Part shown: in pieces, positions 15,298 through 23,839 of the stretch
Position numbering within the stretch: position 1 is the first letter of the stretch
How the letters are laid out: every line of letters begins with the position of its first letter
DNA from: Natrarchaeobius chitinivorans
GTDB lineage: Archaea > Halobacteriota > Halobacteria > Halobacteriales > Natrialbaceae
Direction of reading: 5' to 3'
DNA: 64,000 nucleotides
NCBI RefSeq assembly: GCF_003841505.1
Contig: NZ_REGA01000019.1
Span: 30,460 to 94,459 of the forward strand
The notes under the pieces: model-generated
Told to the model about the DNA's origin: nothing
Seen by the model: the letters and a program-made list of their open reading frames with translations, nothing else
Database searches by the model: none
Program-made: the position numbers and the translations under genes

Positions 15298-15795
15298 CTA
15301 CATTCCAATCGCCTGTCGCCCCACCTCGAGGCCCCACCGGGGGACGTCGAAGACGATCGCAGCGGCGAGTATCAGTTCGACGCCGGTGACCAGGACCGTC
15401 ACGATGGTCGCGTATCTGCTGCTGACGGGGACGCCGGTCGGCAGGTCGTACTCCGTCGAAGACAGCGGGTAAAACAGCGCTATACCCCGTCTGCTTCCGG
15501 CCATATCGAGCACGTAGTGGGTCAGCACGCCGATCCAGACGAACTCGAGGTTGCCAAAGTGCAGTGGAAAGACGAAAAACGCCAAAAGTAACGGCAGATT
15601 GTGTAGCGTCTTGCGGTGTTTTCCGAACGCGGTGTCGATGTCCGGGACCATCGCCCCGAGCGTCACCGGAACGGCGATCATGACCATCGTCTCGAGCGTC
15701 GCCGGAACGGCCGCGAGTTCGGTCGCCGGTTCGAGGATGTACCCCAGTCCGATACTCAACAAAACGGCGTTGAGTACGTGCCCCTTCTTGTTCAT
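15298..15795 (-). CDS. Membrane-bound metal-dependent hydrolase-like protein (DUF457/YdjM)
   Basis: A 165-residue membrane protein with four or more hydrophobic segments and the family's polar motifs: GHVLNAV near the N-terminus, PDIDTAFGKHRKTLHN at about 51-66 and THYVLDMAGSRRG at about 91-103. His/Asp residues in these motifs are thought to bind metal in DUF457 proteins, whose activity is unproven. It converges on the preceding plus-strand gene with a gap of 23 nt. Confidence 0.75.
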   Translation of the reverse strand: MNKKGHVLNAVLLSIGLGYILEPATELAAVPATLETMVMIAVPVTLGAMVPDIDTAFGKHRKTLHNLPLLLAFFVFPLHFGNLEFVWIGVLTHYVLDMAGSRRGIALFYPLSSTEYDLPTGVPVSSRYATIVTVLVTGVELILAAAIVFDVPRWGLEVGRQAIGM

Positions 15796-15881
15796 CCATC
15801 ACCTACTCCGGAACCGACCGCCGAATAGTTTTCTCTCGAGACTGTCGCCCGTCGGTGAACGAGGGGTGAGAACGACCGCCC

Positions 15882-16412
15882 TCACCCGTCCGATCGGTGG
15901 TGTTGATTCTCGAGTGCGGACAGCAGGTCCTCGAACGCTCGCTCGACGGTTCTGGCCCGGACCGTCGCGCGGTCGCCGTCGAACTCGTAGCGGTTCGTGG
16001 TCGCGAACGAGGATTCGCTTCCCCAGGGGCCGGCGTAGGCGACCCCGATGTAGACGGTTCCGACCGGGTTTTCGTCGGTTCCGCCGGTGGGCCCCGCGAT
16101 GCCGGTCGTCGAAACCCCCCACGTAACGTCGGCGACGTCGCGGACGCCGCGGGCCATCTCGCGGGCGACCTGTGCAGAGACCGCGCCGTGTTCGTCGAGT
16201 GCCTCGCGGCTGACGCCGAGGTGTCTGCGTTTCGCGTCGTAGGCGTAGGCGGTGACGCCCGAATCGAAGTAGTCGCTCGCACCCGGAACGGCAGTGACCG
16301 CCGCACCGATCAACCCGCCCGTACAGGATTCCGCGACTGCGAGTGTGTCGTCTCTCTCCCGGAGCGCGTCGGCGAGATCCATCGGCAGCCCGCGATCGAT
16401 GGCGTCGTTCAT
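15882..16412 (-). CDS. CinA-family nicotinamide-nucleotide amidase
   Basis: A 176-residue stand-alone CinA C-terminal domain: LAVAESCTGGLIGAAVTAVPGAS, then YDSGVTAYAYDAKR-like sequence and VSTTGIAGPTGGT with VGTVYIGVA. Enzymes of this family deamidate nicotinamide mononucleotide to nicotinate mononucleotide in the pyridine-nucleotide recycling pathway. An alternative ATG at 16382 (MDLADALR) would remove ten residues and also fits. The gene is divergent from the aminotransferase at 16585, with a tandem repeat between them. Confidence 0.85.
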   Translation of the reverse strand: MNDAIDRGLPMDLADALRERDDTLAVAESCTGGLIGAAVTAVPGASDYFDSGVTAYAYDAKRRHLGVSREALDEHGAVSAQVAREMARGVRDVADVTWGVSTTGIAGPTGGTDENPVGTVYIGVAYAGPWGSESSFATTNRYEFDGDRATVRARTVERAFEDLLSALENQHHRSDG

Positions 16413-16437
16413 GGGTACGCCGACGGCCGGAGACGAC

Positions 16438-16527
16438 GTGAAAGCGTCGGTGAGAGTGCGACGTGAAAGCGTCGGTCAGAGTGCGACGTGAAGCGTCGGT
16501 GTGGGTGACGTGACAGCATCGGCAAGC
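16438..16527. repeat. 25-bp tandem repeat, about 3.5 copies
   Basis: GTGAAAGCGTCGGTGAGAGT followed by GCGAC begins at 16438 and recurs at 16463. A shortened copy is at 16488 and a diverged one at 16510. It fills the region between the divergent cinA-like and aminotransferase genes and so covers both 5' regions. Confidence 0.75.
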
Positions 16528-16584
16528 GGGACGGCCGGTCGCCTGAACGGAAAGAACGACGTACTGGCGCGAACAGGACGGGAT

Positions 16585-17685
16585 ATGGAGTACGAGACGC
16601 CGCTTTTTCTCCGGGTCATGGAGTACGCCTCGAGTGCGGACCGGGACGTGATCGACATGGTGAGCGGGAACCCCGACTGGGACCCCCCCGACGCGCTGCG
16701 CGACGGGCTTCGGGAGTACGTCGACCTCGAGCCCGCGGCGTTTCAGTACCCGCCGAGCGACGGACTGCTCGAGCTTCGCGAGGAGATCGCCGCCCGCCGC
16801 GGCGTCGAGACGGAACAGGTCGTCGTCACCCACGGAGCCGGCGAGGCGAACTACCTCGCGATGGCGCGAGCGCTCGAGCGCGACCGGGGCGAAGAGGTCG
16901 TGCTGACCGATCCGGTCTACCCGTACTACCCCGGGAAGACGACGATGCTCGGCGGAACGCAGACGTTCGTCCCAACGGACGACCGGGGTCAGCTCGATCC
17001 GGCGGACGTCCGCGCGGCGGCGAGCGAGGAGACGGCGGCGATCGTCGCCAACTCGCCGAACAACCCGACCGGCGCGGTCTACCCGGCGGAGACGATCCGG
17101 GAACTCGTCGCGATCGCCGAGGAGTACGACGCCGTCCTGATCAGCGACGAGGTGTACGATCACTTCGACCTCTCGGGGACCTTCGAGAGTGCGCTCTCGG
17201 TCGATTCCGACCATCGGATCGTTACGAACTCGTTTTCGAAGTCGATGGCGATCACCGGCTTTCGCGTCGGCTACGTGATCGTTCCGCCCCACCTCGCCGA
17301 CGACGTCAGGAGTCGACACATGCTGGTCAACGTCGCCGGGAGCCGCCCGTCCCAGTACGCGGTGTTACACGCGTTGTGGGAGACCGATCCGACGTACTAC
17401 GAACGAAAACGCGAACTGCTCCGCGAGCGCGTCGAGACGTTTACCGACGCGCTCGAGGCCGCCGGGGCCGAGTACACGACGCCGCAGGGATCGTTCTACG
17501 TGATGGCCCGGTTCGACGACTACCCGGGGACCCTCGAGAACGTCTTTCGCCTGATCGACGAGGCGGGCGTCGCGGGGATGCCCGGCGAGGCCTTCGGCGA
17601 CTCGCGGACGGAATGGCTGCGGTTCGCGCTCGTCTCGCCGCGAATCGAAGAGGCCGCACGACGGCTGGCCGACTATTTCGAGTGA
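16585..17685 (+). CDS. Class I/II aminotransferase
   Basis: A 366-residue fold-type I PLP enzyme. It has ANSPNNPTGAVYP, the ring-binding ISDEVYDHF and the Schiff-base lysine in NSFSKSMAITGFRVGY. The start is the ATG at 16585 (MEYETPLFLRVMEYASSADRDVI), matching the usual short N-terminus; a longer frame runs into the tandem repeat. The substrate is unknown; family neighbours include aspartate and aromatic aminotransferases. The next gene starts 50 nt downstream in the same direction. Confidence 0.88.
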   Translation: MEYETPLFLRVMEYASSADRDVIDMVSGNPDWDPPDALRDGLREYVDLEPAAFQYPPSDGLLELREEIAARRGVETEQVVVTHGAGEANYLAMARALERDRGEEVVLTDPVYPYYPGKTTMLGGTQTFVPTDDRGQLDPADVRAAASEETAAIVANSPNNPTGAVYPAETIRELVAIAEEYDAVLISDEVYDHFDLSGTFESALSVDSDHRIVTNSFSKSMAITGFRVGYVIVPPHLADDVRSRHMLVNVAGSRPSQYAVLHALWETDPTYYERKRELLRERVETFTDALEAAGAEYTTPQGSFYVMARFDDYPGTLENVFRLIDEAGVAGMPGEAFGDSRTEWLRFALVSPRIEEAARRLADYFE

Positions 17686-17735
17686 GCGGAGACGAGACCG
17701 ACGAATACTCGTGTCAGTACGGGGTATCGACTGCC

Positions 17736-18914
17736 ATGAGCGGAATCGACGTCGAGCCAGTCGAGGAAGACGACCGCGACGAGACCGCACGCGACGACGG
17801 GGGACACAGCATCGAGGTAACGCCGACGAGCGACGTCGGTTCCGACGACGATCGCGAGACGATCGAGGTCGACCCCTCCGACGACCCACTCGAGGGGCCG
17901 GAGTACGTCCTCTACGGCGGGAAAGGGGGCGTCGGCAAGACGACGATGGCGGCCGCGACCGCCCTCGACAGCGCGCGCGGCGGAACCCGGACGCTCGTCG
18001 TCTCGACGGACCCGGCTCACTCGCTTTCCGATACGTTCGAGACCGACGTTCCGTCCGAACCGGGCCGAATCCGCGAGGACGTTCCACTCTACGGGGTCGA
18101 AATCGATCCGGAGGCGGCGATCGAAAGCGGGAAGGCGGCGTTCGGCGGGGTCGGAGGCGGTGAGCCTGGCGGCGGCGAGGGTCCCGAGATGCCCGGCGAC
18201 CTCGGCGGTCTGGGCGAGATGTTCGGCGGTGACAATCCCCTGGACGCTCTCTTCGGCGGTGCGATGCCGGGAGCCGACGAGGCGGCGGCGATGCAACTGC
18301 TGCTCGAGTACCTCGACGATCCACGATTCGATCGAGTCGTCGTGGACACCGCGCCGACGGGTCACACCCTCCGATTGCTCCAGTTGCCCGAACTCATGGA
18401 CACCATGACGGGGCGGCTCCTCCAGTTTCGCCAGCGCATCAGCGGCATGTTCGAAAACGTCACGGGCATGTTCGGCGGTGAGGACGTCCCCGACGAGGGT
18501 GCAGACCTCGCCGACCTCGAGCAACTGCGCGAACGAATCGAACGACTTCGGGCGGCCCTGCGCGATCCGAATCGGACGGACTTCCGGATCGTCCTGGTTC
18601 CCGAGGAGATGAGCGTCTTCGAGTCGAAACGACTCCGCCAACAGCTCCGAGAGTTCGAGATTCCCGTCGGAACGGTCGTCGTCAACCGGGTGATGGAGCC
18701 CCTTTCTGACGTCACCGACGACGTAAGCGGGGAGTTCCTCCAGCCCGATCTCGAGGACTGTGCGTTCTGTCAGCGCCGGTGGGACGTCCAGCAGACGGCG
18801 CTGGCGGAGGCACAGGAGCTCTTCCGTGGAACGACCGTAAAACGCGTCCCGCTGTTCGCGGACGAGGTCCGCGGCGAGGACATGCTCGAGGTCGTCGCCG
18901 CCTGTCTGCGGTAG
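17736..18914 (+). CDS. ArsA/Get3-family ATPase
   Basis: A 392-residue P-loop ATPase with deviant Walker A GGKGGVGKTT (about 60-69), switch I STDPAHSLSDTF, switch II VDTAPTGHTLRLL and a CAFCQRRW motif resembling the zinc-binding CxxC of Get3. The middle has a Gly/Met-rich stretch (about 145-185) that would match the hydrophobic helical subdomain. About 55 acidic disordered residues precede the core. Get3 homologues target tail-anchored membrane proteins; no arsenic-resistance genes are nearby, so targeting is more likely than arsenite efflux. Confidence 0.85.
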   Translation: MSGIDVEPVEEDDRDETARDDGGHSIEVTPTSDVGSDDDRETIEVDPSDDPLEGPEYVLYGGKGGVGKTTMAAATALDSARGGTRTLVVSTDPAHSLSDTFETDVPSEPGRIREDVPLYGVEIDPEAAIESGKAAFGGVGGGEPGGGEGPEMPGDLGGLGEMFGGDNPLDALFGGAMPGADEAAAMQLLLEYLDDPRFDRVVVDTAPTGHTLRLLQLPELMDTMTGRLLQFRQRISGMFENVTGMFGGEDVPDEGADLADLEQLRERIERLRAALRDPNRTDFRIVLVPEEMSVFESKRLRQQLREFEIPVGTVVVNRVMEPLSDVTDDVSGEFLQPDLEDCAFCQRRWDVQQTALAEAQELFRGTTVKRVPLFADEVRGEDMLEVVAACLR

Positions 18915-18963
18915 GAATCGATCCGTCGTGTTGGCACTTCGAAACTGCTTTATCGACGGTGGC

Positions 18964-18977
18964 TGACTAATCAGTCA
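18964..18977. promoter_or_regulatory. Palindromic operator upstream of the MATE exporter
   Basis: TGACTAATCAGTCA is an inverted repeat (TGACT, 4-bp spacer, AGTCA) placed 10 nt after a TATA-like TTTATC at 18949-18954 and about 67 nt before the exporter ATG. The size and placement suit a TetR-type repressor. No regulator gene is adjacent. Confidence 0.5.
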
Positions 18978-19043
18978 GTACGTTCGGATCGCTCACGCCG
19001 ATCTCGTGAGCCGCGATCCGCTCGAAAACGTCCCGTACCGAGT

Positions 19044-20633
19044 ATGAGCCCTGGAGATTCCTCTACCGATCCCGATCGCCCCGCCACGACGGACGGCGGG
19101 TCCGATAGCGACGACGCCGACGCGGACCAGGGAGCGGGAGCGGGATCGGATTCCGGCACGTCGCCCGGCTCTATTACGGAAGGCAGTCTCGTTCGGCCGC
19201 TGTTTCACCTCGCCTGGCCGATCGTGATGATTCAGCTGTTGCAGGTCACCTACAACGTCGTCGACACGCTGTATCTCGGTCGCCTTTCGGCGGACGCGGT
19301 CGGCGCGATCAGCCTCGCCTTTCCGCTCGTCTTCCTGTTGATCGCGATCGCCGGCGGTTTCACCACTGCGGGGGCGATCCTCGTCGCCCAGTACACGGGC
19401 GCGGAGGGGGATCGTTCCGCGGGACTGGTCGCCGGTCAGACGGTCACATTCGTCGGATTGCTGTCGGTCGTCATCGGTATCGGGGGCTACTTCTACACCC
19501 GTCCGGCGCTCGAGATCCTGCCGAGCGATCCGGAGACGTCCGCCGCGGTCGTTCCGCTCGCGGCCGACTACATGGAGATTCTCTTTCTCGGAATGCCGCT
19601 GATGTTCGGCTTTTTCGTCTTCTCCGCGTTGATGCGAGGCTACGGTGATACGCGGACGCCGATGCTGGTGATGGTGGCCTCAGTGGCCGTCAACGTCGTC
19701 CTCGATCCGTTTCTCATCTTCGGCTTTCAGAACAACCCGCTTTTCGGCTGGCTCGGGCTTCGAGGACTCGAGACCGCGCTGTTCTCGGCGACGGGCTACA
19801 CCGGGTGGGGGATACAGGGAGCCGCGGTGGCGACCATCGTCGCCCGCGGCGTCGCGACCGGGTTCGGACTGTGGATCCTCTTTGGAACCACCATCGGTCC
19901 GAGCGTGACGCTGGCTGATTTGAAGCCGGACCTCGGGCTCGTCGAGGACATCGTTCGGCTCGGCACGCCGAGTACGGTCGAGCAGAGTACGAGCGCGCTG
20001 GCGATGATCGCTCTGACCGCGATCGTCGTCACGTTCTCGCCGCCGGTCGTCGCGGCCTACGGGCTCGGAAACCGACTCATCTCGCTCGTCTTCCTGCCGG
20101 CTATGGGGTTGGGACGGGCGATCGACACCATGGTCGGACAGAACCTCGGTGCCGATCGGGCGGACAGGGCTTCTCGGTCCGTCTGGCTCGCGGCCTCGAC
20201 CGGTGCGGGCGTGATGCTCCTCGTCGCGGTCGTGGCGGTGACGTTCACCGAACCGATCGTCGGCGTCTTCCTCGGTGACGTCCCCGACGCACCGGAGACG
20301 ATCGTTCTCGGCGTCGAGTACGTGCGGATTAGATCGGTCGAATTCGCCTTCATCGGCGTCTCGCAGGTGATGCTCGGGGCGTTCCGGGGAGCTGGCAACA
20401 CGAAGATTGCGATGACGATTTCGCTCATCACGCTCTGGGTGGGTCGCGTCGGAACCGTCTTCGTCCTCGTGTTCGTCCTCGAGTGGGGTGCGACCGGGAT
20501 CTGGACCGGGATGGCCGTCGGAAACGTCCTCGGTGCGATCGTCGGCGCGGCGTGGTTCTCCCGGGGCACCTGGAAGGACACGTACATCGACGAGGCGGAG
20601 GCCGAACCGGTCGCTGAGGGATCGACCAGCTGA
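19044..20633 (+). CDS. MATE-family efflux transporter
   Basis: A 529-residue membrane protein with about twelve hydrophobic helices in two similar halves. It opens with PLFHLAWPIVMIQLLQVTYNVVDTLYLG, a typical MatE first helix, and contains MRGYGDTRTPMLVMV and AFRGAGNTKIAM, the equivalent loops of the two halves. The first 45 residues are acidic and disordered. MATE proteins export cationic compounds using sodium or proton gradients; the substrate is unknown. A palindromic operator lies in the promoter. Confidence 0.9.
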   Translation: MSPGDSSTDPDRPATTDGGSDSDDADADQGAGAGSDSGTSPGSITEGSLVRPLFHLAWPIVMIQLLQVTYNVVDTLYLGRLSADAVGAISLAFPLVFLLIAIAGGFTTAGAILVAQYTGAEGDRSAGLVAGQTVTFVGLLSVVIGIGGYFYTRPALEILPSDPETSAAVVPLAADYMEILFLGMPLMFGFFVFSALMRGYGDTRTPMLVMVASVAVNVVLDPFLIFGFQNNPLFGWLGLRGLETALFSATGYTGWGIQGAAVATIVARGVATGFGLWILFGTTIGPSVTLADLKPDLGLVEDIVRLGTPSTVEQSTSALAMIALTAIVVTFSPPVVAAYGLGNRLISLVFLPAMGLGRAIDTMVGQNLGADRADRASRSVWLAASTGAGVMLLVAVVAVTFTEPIVGVFLGDVPDAPETIVLGVEYVRIRSVEFAFIGVSQVMLGAFRGAGNTKIAMTISLITLWVGRVGTVFVLVFVLEWGATGIWTGMAVGNVLGAIVGAAWFSRGTWKDTYIDEAEAEPVAEGSTS

Positions 20634-20691
20634 AATGGCGTAGTGGCCGTTCGCGGCGCCGAGCAGCCTTCTCGACGTCTCCGCCCGGCAC

Positions 20692-21243
20692 TCACTCGCG
20701 CTCGAGGGACAGTTCTCGCTCGGCGTACTCATCGGCTCGTCGACCGGCTGCGGTATCGGGGCGCGTTCCGAGGACTTCCTCGGTCGCACACTCGAGACAG
20801 TAGTGGTTGTAGCCGACGTCGGTCGTGTAGACGGGGATGCCGGCGAGTGCGAACTCCTCGCGATACCGCCTGAGGAGACCCTCCTCGACGCGACAGCCAC
20901 AGCCGACACACCGTTCGGAACACCCCTCGTCCGCGCGGATCACGCGCTGGTCGACGCTGTGGACCCGCCCGAATTTCGACGGCTCGTGACGACGGTTCAG
21001 CCGTCGCCGCGTGCGCGGATTGACGAACGCGCCGAGAGCGATGAAGACGAACGCCACGATCAGCATCATCGCCGCGAACACGGCCGAGGCGCCCGATAGG
21101 GCGAGTCCGGCGAGAATCAGGTTCAGGACGGCACTACCGGCGAGGAGGACGCCGAACCCGATCGAGAGCCAGCCCGCGATTCCGTAGAGGAGGGCGGAGA
21201 TATCGTCGGCGAGTTCGACGACGCCCGGCGTCGATTCGGACAT
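20692..21243 (-). CDS. Membrane protein with C-terminal zinc ribbon, haloarchaeal
   Basis: A 183-residue protein with two hydrophobic helices (about residues 18-45 and 50-75) and a cytosolic tail holding CSERCVGCGC and YNHYCLECA, together a probable four-Cys zinc ribbon. I do not recognise the family. It ends 59 nt from the convergent MATE gene and starts at the ATG at 21243. Confidence 0.65.
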   Translation of the reverse strand: MSESTPGVVELADDISALLYGIAGWLSIGFGVLLAGSAVLNLILAGLALSGASAVFAAMMLIVAFVFIALGAFVNPRTRRRLNRRHEPSKFGRVHSVDQRVIRADEGCSERCVGCGCRVEEGLLRRYREEFALAGIPVYTTDVGYNHYCLECATEEVLGTRPDTAAGRRADEYAERELSLERE

Positions 21244-21333
21244 CGCACTTCGATAGACTCCTCGAGGACAAATATTTTCTCACGCTGACGTCACGCCGGA
21301 CACGCTCGGCTCGGTTTCACGCGTTCATTCGAC

Positions 21334-22401
21334 TCAACTCAGCTTTCGGAGCAACGCGTATCCAGCGTCGCGCAAACTGTCCGGAAGGTACCGGGCGTAG
21401 ACGCCGAACTGTCCCAGCGGCCCGACGGGATACCGCGCCGGCGGCTCGGGGTGGGTTCCCGCCTCGAGTATCGCCGCCGCGACGTCTTCCGGCTCGGAGG
21501 CGAACGGGCCGCCGCTCCCGCCGCCGATCAGGTACATGTCGTCGTACAGTTCGTACAACTGTTCGTACGCCGGCGTCCGTTCGGGACCGGGAAGCTCCTC
21601 CTCGGCTCGGTCCGTGAGGTTCGTCTCGACCAGCCCCGGTTCGATCACGACGACGTCGATGCCGAACTCCTCGACTTCCGCCCGCAGCGAGTCGCTCATC
21701 GCCTCGAGTGCGTGTTTCGACCCCGCGTACGCGCCGGATCCCGGGAAGGAGACGCGGCCGGTGACGCTCGAGACGTTGATAATCCGCCCCTCCCCCTGTG
21801 CCCGCATGTGCGGGAGCGCGGCTCGAGTGAGCCGGTGGGGGCCGTAGACGTTGACGTCGAACTGCCGGTGGAGGTCGGCCATCGAGACGTCCTCGATCGG
21901 CCCAATCTGGGCGTAGCCTGCGTTGTTGACCAGACAGTCGATCGCGCCGCCGATCTCGACGGTCCGTTCGACGATCCTCGCCGCTTGGTCGTGATCGGTG
22001 ACGTCGAGTTCGAGCGTCGTACACCCCGCTTCCTCGAGTTCCGCGATGTCCTCGACGTTCCGAGCCGTCGCGATCACCTGCCACTCCTCCTCGAGGAACG
22101 CGCGGGCGGCCGCGCGGCCGATTCCCGAGGAACAGCCCGTGATCAACACGCAGTCTTTTCTCACGTAGCGGTCGTCCGACGGGCCGGCCGTCGACGGTCG
22201 CTCGCGCGACGGATCGTTGGACGCGTCCGCAGAAGCGTCCACGGTCTGTTCGTCCCGCTCGCGTTCGGTTCCATCGATGGGGTCGCCGCCTGGTTCTGTG
22301 TCCGCGTCGCCGGACCCCGCGTCGGGTTCCGGTTCCGGATCGTCGCCGACCGCCCCGTCGGCCCCGTCGTCGGTTCCGTCAGCATCGTCAGCGCTGGCCA
22401 T
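21334..22401 (-). CDS. Short-chain dehydrogenase/reductase with acidic N-terminal extension
   Basis: A 355-residue protein. The first 80 residues or so are acidic and low-complexity, then a classical SDR begins: TGCSSGIG cofactor loop, ELDVTDHD, NNAG, a catalytic Ser in INVSSVTG and YAGSK with Tyr and Lys. PGLVETNL follows the active site. Closest in style to SDRs acting on lipids or retinol-like substrates (LITGCSSGIGRAAARAF), but the substrate cannot be told. The acidic extension is unusual in length for the family. Confidence 0.88.
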   Translation of the reverse strand: MASADDADGTDDGADGAVGDDPEPEPDAGSGDADTEPGGDPIDGTERERDEQTVDASADASNDPSRERPSTAGPSDDRYVRKDCVLITGCSSGIGRAAARAFLEEEWQVIATARNVEDIAELEEAGCTTLELDVTDHDQAARIVERTVEIGGAIDCLVNNAGYAQIGPIEDVSMADLHRQFDVNVYGPHRLTRAALPHMRAQGEGRIINVSSVTGRVSFPGSGAYAGSKHALEAMSDSLRAEVEEFGIDVVVIEPGLVETNLTDRAEEELPGPERTPAYEQLYELYDDMYLIGGGSGGPFASEPEDVAAAILEAGTHPEPPARYPVGPLGQFGVYARYLPDSLRDAGYALLRKLS

Positions 22402-22617
22402 ACCTGACCCGTTCGGGAGGCGATACCTAAGTATCGACGGTTTGTCGCGCTGATCGGACAGTCACGTTCGGGTCACCGATCTCACTCTCGAGCCGGCAGC
22501 CGCTCGCGCCGGGGACCCCTGTGTTTTCGCGTCCACCGCGATCGCTGACCGGCCTCGTCGCTATCCGAGCGGTCGTAGACGCGAAGAAACGACCCGCGGC
22601 GAGGGGAACGGAGATCG

Positions 22618-23838
22618 TTACGCGCGGTTTCGCAGGCGCGCGGCGACCAGTTCCTCGAGGTCCTCTCGCAGTTCGTCGACGGCGATCTCCTCTAAGACGG
22701 GGACGAAAAAGCCCTCGACGAGCATGTTGCGGGCGTTGCGTGGCGAGACGCCGCGGGAGGTCATGTAGAACAGATCCTCCGCGTCGATCTGGCCGACGGT
22801 CGCCGAGTGGCTGGCCTCGGTGTCGTGGTTGTTGATGATCAGCTTCGGGGAGGCGTCGGCCTCGCTCTCGTCCGAGAGCATCAGCGTGTTCTCTCGCTGG
22901 TAGGAACTCGTGTCCCACGCCTCGCGGCCGACGTCCTGGACGCCCTCGTAGACCGAGCGGGCGACGTCGTCCGTGACGCCGCGCGTGACGAGGTCGGCCG
23001 TCGTGTGTTCGGCCTTGTGCCAGACTTTCACGTCGAGGTCGAAGTGCTGGTCGTTGTGACCGTAGAACGCGCCGACGATCTGCGTCTCGGAACTGTCGCC
23101 GTTGAGTTCCGTCGAGACCTCGGTCTTGGTCAACTGGGTGCCGATGTTGCCTTCGATCCAGTTGATCGTCGCGTACGTGTCGGCGTCACCGCGTTTGACG
23201 GTGAAGTTGTAGGCGTCCTCCGAGAGATTCTGCAGGCTGCCGTACTGGACGTAACTGTTCTCGCCGGCGGCGATCTCGACGATACCACTGTAGTACTGTT
23301 CGTCCTGCGTCTCGCCCGTCGACTGGCGCTCGAGGATGGTGACCGACGACGACTCCTCGGTGACGACGAGCGTATAGTTAAAGAGCGAGCGGGAGTTTTG
23401 CTCGGTGCGGATGGTAACGTCTTCGGCGTCGACGCCTTCGGGAACGTAGACGACCGTCCCCGTGCTAAAGAGCGCAGTCGACAGCGCGGTCAGGTAGTTC
23501 TCCTGGGGATCGACGACGCTGCCGAAGTGCTCCCGCAGGAGGTCCTCGTGTTCCGCTACTGCGTCTGCCCACGAGAGAACGTCGACCTCGTCGGGACCGA
23601 CCTGATCTTTGTTCTCCGCGGCGTTCAGCGGATCCACGAGCGACTCGTAGTCGAGTCCGTGGAGGTTCGTCCAGTCTCGACCCGGCGTCCGGATGACGTC
23701 GGGCATCCCGAGATCGGAGAGCGCATCGAGTGCCTCGAGACGCGTCTCCGTGAGCCAGTCTGGCTCGTCGAGGCGGTTGCTGATTTCGCGTACCTGTTCT
23801 TCGGTCAGATTGGCGTGTACCTGTGTTCCTGCGCTCAT
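22618..23838 (-). CDS. sufD: Fe-S cluster assembly scaffold subunit SufD
   Basis: A 406-residue SufBD-type beta-helix protein, third gene of sufC-sufB-sufD. The C-terminal half has the core SufBD signature (DLDVKVWHKAEHT, INNHDTEASHSATVGQID and FYMTSRGVSPRNARNMLVEGFF), and the length and order fit SufD. It starts one nucleotide after the SufB stop. With SufB and SufC it builds iron-sulfur clusters in the cytosol; in archaea this is the main pathway. Confidence 0.92.
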   Translation of the reverse strand: MSAGTQVHANLTEEQVREISNRLDEPDWLTETRLEALDALSDLGMPDVIRTPGRDWTNLHGLDYESLVDPLNAAENKDQVGPDEVDVLSWADAVAEHEDLLREHFGSVVDPQENYLTALSTALFSTGTVVYVPEGVDAEDVTIRTEQNSRSLFNYTLVVTEESSSVTILERQSTGETQDEQYYSGIVEIAAGENSYVQYGSLQNLSEDAYNFTVKRGDADTYATINWIEGNIGTQLTKTEVSTELNGDSSETQIVGAFYGHNDQHFDLDVKVWHKAEHTTADLVTRGVTDDVARSVYEGVQDVGREAWDTSSYQRENTLMLSDESEADASPKLIINNHDTEASHSATVGQIDAEDLFYMTSRGVSPRNARNMLVEGFFVPVLEEIAVDELREDLEELVAARLRNRA

Positions 23839-23839
23839 A

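Noticed and set aside
16438..16527. CRISPR array
   Set aside because: Units are directly adjacent with no unique spacers, and no cas genes are near; the same applies to the arrays at 1358, 56806 and 61506.
17736..18914. Arsenite efflux ATPase function for the ArsA/Get3 protein
   Set aside because: No arsenical-resistance genes are nearby, and the CxxC motif and Met/Gly-rich insert fit the targeting type better.
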